A stretch of 64,000 bases of DNA from Nymphaea colorata (Eukaryota > Streptophyta > Magnoliopsida > Nymphaeales > Nymphaeaceae). Below the pieces are notes generated by a model. The model worked only from the letters and a program-made list of their open reading frames with translations, did not search any database and was not told the DNA's origin. Below, in pieces: positions 51,501 to 63,070 of the stretch (the stretch's first letter is position 1; every line of letters starts with the position of its first letter). Both the position numbers and the translations under genes were made by a program. The DNA is taken from positions 21,344,040 to 21,408,039 of the forward strand of contig NC_045145.1 in NCBI RefSeq assembly GCF_008831285.2, read 5' to 3'.

Positions 51501-54500
51501 GACCCTGCACCCATGGTCCGTACTTATGTCACCAAGGTGCAGGGTGCGGGTGTCGGCGTGGCACATCTCAAAAAATTTAAGTGTGGCGGGGTGGCGAAAG
51601 TATTTATTATTATTATTATTAATTTATAATAATAATAATAATAATCTATATATAATATACATGACAAAAAATTGTCTATAATTCACAAAATTGTTAAATA
51701 ACAAGATCAAAATTGCAATTTGCTAATCATGATATCATTATCAAGCATCAATTCAACATAGCTCAATAATCACAACTAATACAGTCATGCATTAAGACAT
51801 TTAAAATGTTTTGCTAAATAAAGTAGGAAAATAAAAACCTAAGAATAATAGAATAGTATTACAGTACAAAGCCACTTAGCCACCTAATAAGTATTAATAT
51901 GAAGTCTCTCTAACTCTCTCGACCGACCACATAAACAAACCATCAGGTTGCATCACTATTCCAAAAACGTAAACAGCACACTAAAACAAAGAACATCACA
52001 CTAAAACAGAGAAAAATACACACTGTGCATAGACGAGAATATCAGAATCACATAATAAAAAAAAGTGGAAAGAAAAATACGCTGCAAAGAGCGTGATATC
52101 AAAATCAAACAATAAAAAGAAAAATACGCTGCAAAGAGTGAGAGAAAGTTTACCCAAGTAAAATCCAGCGCAGATCGTGAGCGAAAAAAGACGATTTTAG
52201 ATGTGAAAGAGAGTCACAGCGCAGAGAGAGAAGAGAGAGGGAGCAGTGTCGCAGCGGAAAGAGAGACAGAGTTCTTTGTTCGCCGGTCGTCGAAGGAGGT
52301 TCTTTCATCGCAAGTCACCGGACGCAGCAGAGAGAGGGAGCAGCGTCGCAGCAGAAAGAGAGAGAGTCGCAGCTCAAAGGGGGAGAAGTGTCAATCGTGC
52401 GTGCACTATTTGTTAAAATTTAAAAAAAAAAAACCCAAAAAATGGACGGAAAAGGGCAGGGTGTGGTTTGACCGCACTTGACTCGTGTTTGACGGGAGTC
52501 GGGTGCGGCTGACGACACCCGACTCGCATTTGACCAGTACCCACATCGCATCGACGCGGGTGCGGGTCCAAAAATGATGCACCCTAGTGACTTAGGTCCA
52601 TACCAGTACCCGCACCAGCACCGGTACCTATGTGACATAGCAGGTATTCTTTAATAAAGTTAATCACCATTTTCACTAGAAAAAAGACATCTAACCAAGT
52701 TTCCTGCATGGCCACTGATACATGCTCTGCCTATCTCCTCTAAAGTCATTCTTCAGATAAAATCAAGGTCTCCTCAATCAAAGATGCTTTTGCGCTTTTC
52801 AAAGAGTAATGGACCTTCGCTTAATTTGAGGACATTGCAGAACTCAGCCATTTTTGCAGTGTAATAAATAAATGGTTCTTAAGTCCCCACAACTCTTATG
52901 ATTCCTCATGCGAGTCAAATGCATTATCATAAAATGGGCAATGTAGAAAATGTTGACAGAACCAAGAAGAGGCACAAAGTTCAAATTAGTTTCAAAGATT
53001 ACATTCTGAAATGGGTGACCATGGACCTGGCTCGGCATCAGGTTTATAGCAAATGCTGGCCTACCAAGCTTGTCAAAAAAATTGTCAGGGCTGTTCTCAG
53101 TTTTCCATGTAAGAATTTTATCATGAGATTATGTGGAACATGTGCAAACTAACGGAGCATGGTCAATGTGATGCAACTATAAATATGTACACTTAAGCTT
53201 GTCATTCTTTTACTTAAATAATTACTGAGTTAAAACATTATTCCCCCAGAATTTTACATTCACAGTCCTGTTTCTAGGCACATGAATCCGTCCATTTTCC
53301 GTCAGGATAACCATGAGGAATTGAACTTGTGACTCCTCAGTTATGACAGTGCAACTAGATGTCTTATCGAAGTCACCTTGCACCATCATGACTCTAGGAA
53401 AAGAGTACGAAGTCATGAGGAATATTCAACTGACATTCAAATCCGACTAGACAGGTAACATCGTGTTCTAAATCAATTAGGTAATGTTGTGTTCTAAATC
53501 AGTCTGCAATGAGTTGCTGCTGCTTTTTCTGCCGATGAAACAAACCAACATTTTCATATAGATCAAGGTTGTTTTGTTTGAGAAATAACAACTTCCTTTG
53601 ACATATTTTCCATCTGCAAAAGATTCTTTGCATAGGCTGGAAGAGCTATTAATTGAATCCACAAGAACATCCAAGGGAAAAAACACTTGAGAATGAAAGG
53701 TGTCCACTAAGAATGAGAAAATATTAACGCAATAAGGAACACATAAGTAAAAAAGTACAGATATAAGTGAAAAAAAAAATACAAACACCATGTAGCAAGA
53801 TACAGATGTTGCACAATATACGAAAGGCCACCAAGGCCCATATCTACTTGTCAGAGACATGAAAATTACCTCTTCTGCCTGGAAGAGAATGGCATATTTA
53901 GATAGTCCTAATGAATGCAGCAAGCTTGTCACAGTATGTTCAGTGGCCTGCACAAGAGAATGACAGCTTTAAGGGCCAAAAGTATGTTTTATTTAAGCGA
54001 TATAAAAGATAGTTCAAAGCAACATATCTAGAAGAGTTTTTCAACAAAACATGCATAAAGCAGCTAGTCATTGTACAACAAGGTTAGTGTAAATCATGCT
54101 TCTTAGATGCTGAAACAAATCTTAGTGTCAAATGGAACCATGCAGGTAGCAAGACATTATTAGTCTAGAGACTAGTTGCCCAGTTGGGCTAGGCTAGTCT
54201 AGAGAACTAGTCCATGCAGTAAGATGGATCATCTAAGGGATTAGCTGGCCAATTTGGCCGATTAGTCAACAATTACTATGACATAGGCCCTTCTGGAAAA
54301 GACCTTTCTAAAATATCAAACACTGATTTTATTTTCTTTTTCCCTTCCTAGAGAGATATACATGAAAGTAAGTTTAGACAGAGATTTGCTGGTTTTAATT
54401 GGTTTTTAACACGCTACTAAAAAAACTTATTTCACATACCTCCATATGTATAATGACAACTTTTTTCAAGTCCCAAACAATGTTACAAAATCATTCTCAA

Positions 54501-57500
54501 GTTTGAGGAACAAAGTGATCAACATTAACCTATTGAAAATTTAAAAGATATAACAGCTCCTGACTCTGAAGAAGAGAATAATTCACCAAAACCATCATTG
54601 CAGTCACCACGACCTCCACCTTCACAACAAAGGATGATAAAGAAAAACTCCGTGCACCCACTAAGTAATGTTGAAGATTTTTGTTCCTCCTTATTTTTAT
54701 TAGACGAGTTACTATGTGAACTCATACTTGTGTTCAATTTATTGTTGTAGTGCTATGTACAACCAGTGGACTATGTGGTTGACATGATTCATAATAATAA
54801 CTTGTGTCGTTTATTACATTTTCCACTTTAAATGTGGTGTATTTTTGCCTCCTTATTAATTTTGTTTTAGCTAACTAACTTGGACTCGTTCAAACTGACT
54901 GGTCTCAGCTGGTCCCTTTGGGATCTTGATCGACCTGAGTCAAGCTTTCATTTTAACCAAGCAGACATTCAACACAAAAAAAAAAAAAAAAACATAGAGA
55001 TGCATGTATACTGAGAACTTCACTAGGACCACCAGTCCTTTAATAGATCTACTACTAGTGGCTCTCAACAAGCTCTTGAACTATTGCAAGGACAGCCATA
55101 AGGATGATAAGCCACAGAGATTATGCAGTGAGAAACAAGTCTTCGAATGTGACATTATGGTGCAAGAAGGTTGTCAAGGTTCCAGAAGATCAACCAGCCA
55201 GAATACTTACTACTCGCTCTCAACAAACCCTTGAACCATTGTGACCAGCCATATGGATGATAAGCCACAGAGGTTATGTAGTGAGAAACAAGACTTTGAT
55301 CGTGAATTATGGTGCATGAAGATCTTTTTAACGAGCCAAAATACATCAAACCATAGAAAAAAAAAATGCTATAGAAGGTGCCAAAATATTCACCGAGACC
55401 TCCAAAGAGTTGAAAAATTTGGCTATAGAAGGTGCCAAAATACCCAACGAGACCACCGAAGAGTTTGTTTCCCATCTATAAGCACCATAACAATTTTGGC
55501 ACTTTCTCCTTCTCGAAGAAAGTAATATCCAGCCATCAAGAAAACAGTTTAACTTGTGAATAAAGCCTCAAATTAATTTGCCAACTAAGTGTAAACTTAC
55601 CACGAACTTCTACTTCAGAGAATTCCAAGAATCTAGGACAGCTTCATTCCTACCTTTTTCTCTCAGACAATGAGAATTGGTTCATGAAACAACATATAAG
55701 TAAACCTATAATATAATCAAGAACAAATATGCCGTAAAACAGCAAAGGACAAAAAGTTTTTATCTTCTCCAGGAAAAGGGCATCGACAAATAAAGTAGCT
55801 GTATGCTGGAGTTAGGCCATGTCAGCTATACTCTTGCACCCCCTCCCCCACCCACAAGAAACAGAAACTAAATGACATAAAAAAAACTGTGTGCACAATT
55901 CAGGTGGCTAGCATACATTGGATACCAAATGCATGAACATGAATATGGAGAAAAATATTTAGTATGGCAATTTTTTTTTTTCCTCAGAAACTGCTAATAA
56001 TGAATGATTTTTCATGCATCAGTTAAATGCTCGGATGGAGAAGAACAAGGTGTACCAGACAAGAAGGCTTGGGTCCATTAACAACTGAAGTGGAAGCAAG
56101 CCTAACAACAGGCTTTGTTGGTTGAAAAGACATGGGGCCCTTATTTGTAAATGGCGGTGGCCTTGATGTATCATTCCGCATCGAATGCAATGGCAGTTGT
56201 CTTGATGTATCATTTCGCATTGACTGCAACCGTCTAAGTTCATCCATATTAGCAGGTGGTGAAATTCCTCTTGGAATAATTAAGCTTCTCTCTGGTGATT
56301 TACGCCTTAACTCATTCATATCCCAGGCAGAATAGGATCTTCTCATTGAATCCATCTGAAGCAAATCATCAGCACTTCTTGTAGGAGGAATTCGTCTCAC
56401 GAACCCTACTGCCCTAGGATCTGGAATACGTGAATTTACATCTATTGAGGCTGAAGAATGACCAGTTCTTGAGAGCTTTTCACGAAGATCAGCATTTATT
56501 CTTTCTCTGCCATCAACCCTTTGTCTTTGAGATGAGTTTTTGCGGATGAGCTTCAGGCGCAGATCTTCTTGTCCAGAATGAGCGTCTTCAGGAATTCAAT
56601 GATACCAATTTCAGGCGAAAACTCAGTCAATTAATGGGATATGAATGAAATTCTATACAACTCTCACTAGATCTATTATCATCACCTGAATCCCACCCAT
56701 AATCATCCAATCTCCGACTGTATGTCCAATGGAAGAAGTTAAAGTTAGAGAAAAGCAAACTGAGTAGACTCTAAATAACAATAGCAAAGCAACAATGGTT
56801 TGAACAGTTCAATGATTGAACCCTAATTGTACCCCATAAGCATGTATTGATTTCCAATGTAAAGAATCAATCAGAAGTGAACCACTTGTTCAAAGTCATA
56901 CCAAAATATATATCAGTAGTTATTAATATGTAAATTTTAAATATCTCCTGAGAAAGCACAATTGCAAATAAAAGGCAACCAAGCAAGGATATAAAAGTAG
57001 ATTGCACGTAATAGAAAAGGCCAACTGCTATAGACACTGGCAATGTGAGAAAAGGTACAAGCATACATGACTGCAAATGCATGTGCAAGCCTAACTATGC
57101 ATGCATATTTTGGGTAACTTCTAGATCGTTAGGAGAAAGTTATAATGGAAAACTTCTCCCCTCCATAACCCAAAGATTTTATCCAACTAATTTGAATATT
57201 CTTTCTATTCACTTGATAATTCATCTCAGACAAGAACTTACACTAGAGTTCTCTCAAAGAACACAGAGAGAACACATGGTCCAATTCATTGTCCAAATTT
57301 AACAGAGAAGCTGAAGTCTAAATGGGCCCCATTATTGGCAAGGTTGTGTGTTACCGCTTCGACATTTGCTGGTTTCCATATGGAAGTGGATTGGGGAAGT
57401 TGCTTCCAAGTCTCTCTTGTATTGGTCTTTTGGTTCCACTTACTGCCATGCGATCCAAATGGTTTCTGTCAGCCCCTGCATGTTTTACTACCTGGAAGGG

Positions 57501-59169
57501 GGGAAGAAAGCATCAAAGAATAGCATGATACAAATTGAACAATGGATCATCAAAAATTCACAAGATAGAAATGTAAAGAAAAGAAAAATGTCAGGGAAAT
57601 GGGAAAAACTCAGAGCAATGCTACTGGCAACAAGGGTAGAAATTAGACACAGATGGGTGCCTGCAAACTCCATCTGCCACACGCTACATGTACCTATCAG
57701 CATATCTGTGCATGGATGCATTCGCAAAGAATCAAACCAGTAGTGTTTTTAACAGTAAAATAGATAAATGTAGAGACAAAAGATTTTCCATTTCGCATGG
57801 GGTGAGAGGATTAGACTAGCAGTGTTTTGGATACCACTCAGCAACTCGTGGGCCAAAAACAAGGTGGACGGCCTACGAACTTCCAACCAACTACACAGCT
57901 TCTCATTGAAAAAGGTCCTGATGTCTGGTTGAAATTGTATAAACCTACACAAGTTTCTAAACCCAGAGAGCATCTTTGCAAAAGAATGACACCACAACAC
58001 CGATTCCTGATTGTGAAAAGATAGGTGTATAAATATCCATATGGTGTGGTTGTCATCACCATCAGGCATCAATAGCTGAGAACTTTCAAGCATACAAAAT
58101 TCCCGTACACTCAGCTGCAGCAGAAAAACTGTAATCTTTTGTAAAGTTTGTTCAATAAGCTTCACTATTGCTTCTGTGAAGAAGCTGCCATATAGAAGCA
58201 AAATAGCCTTCTTCATTTTCCAGTGACCAATTTCACAGCACTAGAGTATTTTGCAATTTATACATTAGGATATGAATTTTGTCCAGTTGTTTCTACAAAA
58301 GCAGTTAAAAAATTTCTTTCACTACTAAAGCCTAAAAGTTGCTTATTAGTAGAGTCAATCTTCATTTCGCTTGAGCTGAATTCAGCTCTTGAAAATTTCC
58401 AGCTTGACCAACCTTCAATAGGACATGAGCTTAATCTTTTTCATGTCTGAGGCACACTGAAACTACCTAACGTGGTTCAAAAACAACTAGTCAGCCTCAG
58501 GGAACCTTTACTAAGTGGTTCTAGGATAATTTGGAACCAAAACAAAAATTATGGAGTTACCTTGCGCTCCCTAAAATTGATGAGCACTAAAGGAAGTTGC
58601 CAGGAGGGAAAATGAGCATTCCCTTATCTTCACTATCAAACACAATACAGACAAGTCTCATTGCCAAATTAAGCTCTAGAATAATCTTAAGAACGTTAAT
58701 TTGTTGTAATCCAACAACTATATGGCTTGAGAATACTTTTTCAGGATGGTTAAATGCATTATTTCTTTTAAACTATTCTTGTTACTGAATGAGGCCCTTT
58801 TATCATTACATATGGACTGTGAGAACTAAGGGCACAATGAGTTGTTCCTACTACATTGAGGTGATAGCAGAGGAAAATAAAACTTGAACAGTCAGTAAGA
58901 ACAATAATCAACAAACATGTAGATTTCAACAACACAACTGCAGATTGTTCATAAAAGCAACTCATCTTTAAATTATTAATTGATAAATATGAAAATAAAT
59001 GTCTTTTTCAATTGCTTTTCGATTGAGTTGCAACTTCATACAAAGGAGATTGTAACAAGAAGAAAGTCGTAGAAGAGAGTAAAAAAAATATGACAAAAAG
59101 AACAAGAATACATGGCTGAAATACCTGACCACTATGCCCCAGTGTGATTGTGACCCGGGGCCTAGACAT
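48575..59169 (-). CDS. Small SAM (sterile alpha motif) domain protein
   Basis: Seven coding exons on the minus strand join in phase: 59169-59125, 57491-57355, 56717-56686, 56585-56056, 53947-53870, 50501-50439 and 48634-48575, giving 314 residues. The start lies in a 45-bp exon reading MSRPRVTITLGHSGQ. A basic KRRRLDD cluster (60-66) may be a nuclear signal. The middle (73-248) is charged and Arg/Ser/Pro-rich, with EDLRLKL, ADLREKLSRTG and RIPPTRSADDLLQMDS blocks typical of this plant family. The C-terminal SAM domain (about 250-308) is spread over three exons: VTSLLHSLGLSKYAILFQAE, then VDMTALRQMGDTDLKELGIP, then GPRKKILLALLPR. SAM domains mediate protein-protein or sometimes RNA contacts. 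The family resembles Arabidopsis At3g07760, and I know of no established function. The coding length is 945 nt across 10.6 kb; introns 50502-53869 and 48635-50438 contain transposons. Confidence 0.92.
48916..49591. mobile_element. Mutator-like non-autonomous element, copy B (in SAM-gene last intron)
   Basis: The element at about 48925-49581 begins agtgttatcc and ends gacaacatt. It has the same end design and the same cgatac/gtatcg-rich subterminal text as copy A at 45908. The flanks tctaattgc (48916-48924) and tctgattgt (49583-49591) look like a decayed target duplication (7 of 9 bases). It is older or more diverged than copy A and non-coding, and sits between the last two exons of the SAM gene. 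Confidence 0.65.
50645..52650. mobile_element. Composite GTAC-rich DNA element in a SAM-gene intron
   Basis: The direct repeat agcaggtattct (12 bp) occurs at 50645-50656 and 52639-52650. The segment between starts atgtaacatgggtac and, read inversely from the right, atgtcacataggtac, so it has terminal inverted repeats. Its left part (about 50690-50840) repeats variants of ccaggtacg and cacggcc. The right part ends in tacccgcaccagcaccggtacc. The superfamily is not certain; the flanking repeat length is nearest to Mutator-like. A separate hAT element is nested inside at 51540-52589. Confidence 0.7.
51532..52597. mobile_element. hAT-type non-autonomous element nested in the composite element
   Basis: The element at 51540-52589 (1050 bp) starts caccaaggtgca and ends tgcaccctagtg, giving 12-bp inverted repeats with two mismatches. 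It is flanked by acttatgt (51532-51539) and acttaggt (52590-52597), an 8-bp duplication with one mismatch, the usual hAT length. Both ends carry gtgcgggt-type subterminal repeats. A GA-rich inner part (52203-52390) has an internal near-duplication (agagagggagcagtgtcgca and agagagggagcagcgtcgca). The 92-codon frame there is low-complexity, not a transposase. Confidence 0.8.
55061..55476. repeat. Two neighbouring tandem duplications inside a SAM-gene intron
   Basis: A 153-bp period duplication has copies starting near 55061 (ggctctcaacaagctcttgaac) and 55215. They share ggatgataagccacagag and agtgagaaacaag, with moderate divergence. Just beyond it a 54-bp unit is tandemly repeated from 55369 and 55423 (ctatagaaggtgccaaaata). 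All of this lies in the intron between exons 56585-56056 and 53947-53870. Confidence 0.75.
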
Positions 59170-61120
59170 TTTTCAGTTATGAACTCAACCAGTGGCTAAA
59201 ATGCCTTCACAACTTTAACCTGGAAAAATTGAATGCAGATTATATGACTTGCCTCGCAATCAAAAGAAATGTACTTAACTAGGAACCCCAGAAAAAAAAA
59301 AAGAAAAAGAGGACACAGAAGCAGCGTCTCAGCTGACTTCAAAGTTCAAACAGGAAGATAAACAACTTGAAGCAGGTGGAAAGAAATCAGAAAGATGAAA
59401 CTGTGCCACAATTTTGCTAACCCAGACATGAAAAGAATAATGAATTTACTCCAACTAGCCGAAGAGAAAAAGTTAATGCCACATCCATCACCCTAAGCTA
59501 CGAATTTTATCTTGAACTCTCTGAAAGAATAAAAGTTCAGGCAGTAATATTTAAAATATTATGTTTTAAATGTTATTTTTTCCTTTGAACAGATTTCTCC
59601 TCTTTTCACTATATGTTATAATATTCCTATTTTTTGTCACTATGGACTATATGTTTTCATGAGGCACATGCCTAAGTTTTAAGAGGTTATATGCAGTACC
59701 AAAGCATACCTTATCCCATCCCCACATTCATATGAATATAAGATGGACCCATTTTCATCTTCCAATAAGTGCTAAGGATTAACCAGAGATTGATCGACTT
59801 TAGTAAGAGCAACAAAAATAAATCTTTAGAAAAAGTTGCCAATGCTTTAGTGAAGATATTTTTCCCCGAGAAGTTGAGTCCACAGCCCTACTAAGCCCAT
59901 GATGAATTTAGAAAGTAACAAACAGCTAAGACTGGCAGCGTGCTTCCGTAACCAAGCATAAAACCATGTCTCGAAATAAGTAGGAACACATAAAACATAC
60001 TACTGAAGGTGCTATTCAGTTGCGCATTAGTAGTGAACCTCAGGACCATGATACAAGGACAGCCTTCTCCCAGGAGTAAACATTGAGTCTGGGGAAAAGA
60101 AATGAAGTACTAACTTAAATTCATTAGTTCAAATATAATGGCCCGGTCGATCATTTCTCCCTCCCATGACCAGATTAATCAATCCCCAATTCCCCATTTA
60201 AACACCCATTCTGATGTAGGTCAACTTACATTCATGCCTATCCTCCGCCTCAGAAGGTCATTGCCATTCAACCTAATCAACGCAAATATTTTGAACTCAA
60301 ATTCTCAATGTGTGTACACAAGCCTCTCAATGTATCTTCGTCCTTTATTTTCCAACTTATTTAAAGAGAATCATCACAAAATACCATGTTCGCTACAGAT
60401 AACTTTGAGACGGTTTTAGCTAAACCAACAATCTAAAAAGCGAGTAGACAATCTAACCAACAACACGACAATAGATTTCCAGAAAAAACTAAGCGGAACG
60501 CCTAGTTCAACCAAAAAGGGAAACCAAAAAGCGATGCAAATGGAGGAAAACCATTCCTAAGCAAATGAAGCGATACCCAAGAACCCAGAATAAAACAGAA
60601 CTTCAAGCCCCGAACTTCAAGCCTATAGAAGTAAATAACCTTGGCAGAGACTCAAATGCTGAAAAAAAAAAAAAGAGAAAAAGAAAAAGGACGAAGAAGA
60701 ATAAGAAGCCCCATTCCTGGCAATATCTTTGATGGGTGCATCAAACACTGCAACAAATCCGAGAACAGATAGAGCAAATCATTCATCAAAAGACGAAAAA
60801 CTTACCTGAAACAGTATGGAAGAGAACAGACTTCTGCCCACACTTCAATAGCGACCCACCTTCAAAAAATCTCCAGAAAAGAAAAACTAAATCAGCTAAG
60901 TATCTCCGACGGCTTGCGAATAACCGGCGGGGGACGACAAAAGACAGATACTATGTATCAGAGAACAAGAAACGCAATCGATGCATCGATAGAGCGACGC
61001 CCAGAAACTGATCTGAAGACAAGAAGCGGAGGAGGGGAGTCTACTTCGATTTCGTTATTAGAGAAATGGAGAGAAGGGGAAGGGCATTTTCTTGGCACAC
61101 TTTTTCTGAGGAGAGAATAA
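59170..61120 (-). other. 5' UTR exons and leader intron of the SAM-domain gene
   Basis: A non-coding exon ends at 60806 with the minus-strand text ccatactgtttcag followed by gtaagt, a strong donor. The next exon begins at 59219 after an acceptor read as ttttccag and carries 50 bases of leader before the ATG at 59169. The intron is 59220-60805. The transcription start is estimated near 61100 from the C/T-rich leader, not proven. Upstream ATGs in the first exon run quickly into stops. Confidence 0.65.
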
Positions 61121-61532
61121 TGAAAATTTCATACGTGGTCTAAACTCTTAAATCAATGACAATGTGGTACCTCTTCGAGTGTAAAGCTACCCAAAAAGGA
61201 ATTGCCATTTTATCGTACTCGTCGAATTAATGGAGTTCTGAACCAGTGGGTATCAAACAATCTAAAGGAACCGACCTTGCTTTGGTTGTTTGTTATAGGC
61301 AAAATTGACGATGGAGAGCGACTTAAGAATTTCAATTATGAACCTACTTGAGTAAGGCGAATTGTTAGACACTATTAATATGCTCCTCAATGTTGAAAAG
61401 GTAGAACTGGATTGCCTCATGCTGTCTTACTAAAGGAAAGGAATGCTTCGGTCACAAATCCACAAGAAGTCAGATTCATGTATCCAAAAACTATAAAGCC
61501 TTTTAATTGTATCCAAATTACTTGAAACTTTT

Positions 61533-61657
61533 GGGTCCGTTTGGTAAAGAAAAAAAGATGTAAGTGTTACATGAATATACCTAAAGAAAATATGCTAAAA
61601 AATTAGTGCATAATCATGAAGCATTTTTACATGTTGTTTCATATATCAAACCAACCA
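61533..61657. mobile_element. Probable Tourist-like MITE
   Basis: The segment starts gggtccgtttggta and ends, read inversely, tggttggtttgata. These imperfect inverted repeats have the familiar GGTxxGTTTGG form. The flanks are ttt and tta, so the expected 3-bp duplication is imperfect. It directly abuts the hAT-like MITE that follows. Confidence 0.5.
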
Positions 61658-61852
61658 TTAATGCAGTGGACCTAGAAATTTTTTTTGCTATGGGACACTC
61701 TTACAAAAATTCTCAAAGGTCACAACATATATAAATAAGTAAATATTTATAAGAAATATGTATAAAAAATATGTATAAATAAATAAAAATTTTGTTGTTG
61801 GTGTGGGCAACTGCCCACACCAGCTTATATGTAGCTCCCTACTGCAATAATG
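61656..61852. mobile_element. Short hAT-like MITE with palindromic core, best-preserved copy
   Basis: The element at 61664-61844 (181 bp) is flanked by cattaatg (61656-61663) and caataatg (61845-61852), matching at 7 of 8 bases. It begins cagtggac and, read from the other side, cagtaggg. On its right side it carries a near-palindrome ggtgtgggcaactgcccacacc, the same text that is a perfect palindrome at 1168-1187. It lies between the divergent SAM and lipase-like genes. Confidence 0.7.
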
Positions 61853-62926
61853 TACATTCTCTGGATAAACATATTATGAGATTAAGGAAAATTTGATACA
61901 TTCAAATATTTGGTTTAAGATAGTGAAATGGGTTTGACTTGAAAAAAAAAATTATAAATTTACGATGTAATTCATGTATATTGTTCAAACAAAAGGAAAT
62001 CACAAAAATCTAAATCGTTGTCACTTAAAATTCCATCATTTTACGTTACTTGAAACTTTAATTGGAGACAGACCCACTAAGGCGGCTTCCCGTGCATGTC
62101 GGATTGGATTTTACCTGGATGTGAACGTAAACTAACCTATAATCTTGACTAGGGTGACTTTGAATCTGAAATTATCACACCGTATAAGTACTTCTTCAAG
62201 CATGCAAGTGGATATTCACGGAAGTATCCATATCCAAGAAAATGGAGGCCCGATGGATCCAAAGGGCTGTTTAGTACACTCCTCCTCAAGTTGAATAAGA
62301 CAGATCGAACTGAAACAAATTTCTGGATCTGAAACACATTTGTAATTGGTCATTGATTCTTTAAATAAATATAATTGATGGAGTGAGAGATAATACATGG
62401 ATTGGACCATCGAAGGGCTTAAGCACATCCACCGAAAAAATAAAATGCTCCTTTTTTCACTCAATTGATTCACTCATTATATGTACAACTTCTCCACATT
62501 CAAGACCTGCACACACATAAAGAAACATGTATATCTTGTGAATTTCGAGGAGGACAGTATTAAAAAAATAGATTGACATGAATCGTAAAGATATTACCCA
62601 ATCAGGAGAATTTTAATAGACAATCCTTAGATTGATTTCTTTTCCTTTTCCCGGCAACGCCTCACGAGTATTCCTTGTCTTTCCCATCAGACGTCCAATC
62701 ATATTAGGATATAGAAACCAAAGAGATTTATAAGTTTCACAGAAATCAAATTGGACCAAATTAGATCATATGTGAGAGAGAGATGGGCGAGGGAAGGATC
62801 TTCTCTCCGTTTACATGAACAACAGCAAGAGGAAGAGTCGGCTCTTCTAAGATTTGAGAGTTAAAAGATAGCCAAGAGGAAGAAGAGGAGGAGGTGGACG
62901 CTGTGCATTGATCAGAGAAGGGAAAC
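61853..62926. other. Intergenic/promoter region of the secreted lipase-like gene
   Basis: AT-rich and without a supported gene. The region between the minus-strand SAM gene and the plus-strand gene at 62927 must hold promoters for both, but no core element can be named with confidence. Confidence 0.4.
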
Positions 62927-63070
62927 ATGGAAAGTAAGAGGCTTGCGAGAGCAGCAGCAGCAATGGTCGTCATTCTCCTCGGCTTGTTGACGTTGAACGA
63001 TGTAGCAGACGGCACCAGCGACGTCTGCAAGACTGTGCAATCATATGGCTACCAGTGCAGTGATAACGAG
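62927..63070 (+). CDS. First exon of a secreted protein, probably an acid-lipase-type triacylglycerol lipase (partial)
   Basis: The ATG at 62927 opens a 48-codon exon ending GAG before a gtaacc donor at 63071. It encodes a clear signal peptide (basic start, then AAAAMVVILLGLLTL, cleavage near residue 29) followed by DVCKTVQSYGYQCSDNE. The C-x8-Y-x-C spacing just after a signal peptide matches the start of plant gastric/acid-type lipases, which hydrolyse triacylglycerols or other esters via an alpha/beta-hydrolase fold. The next expected residues (a DGYxL segment) were not found before the window ends, so the next exon either lies beyond 64000 or was missed. The family call rests on a short stretch and is tentative. 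Confidence 0.45.

Noticed and set aside
52203-52481. A 92-codon Arg/Ser/Glu-rich plus-strand frame that could look like an SR protein
   Set aside because: It is a GA-rich low-complexity tract inside the nested hAT element, with an internal duplication and no RNA-binding domain.
56132-56335. Plus-strand frame with a repeated DVSFRIxCN phrase
   Set aside because: Antisense to the large exon of the SAM gene. The repetition reflects a duplicated SMRNDTSR phrase on the coding strand.
57827-58450. Frames of 60-75 codons in the long SAM-gene intron
   Set aside because: No splice signals keep them in phase with the gene, and I see no family resemblance.
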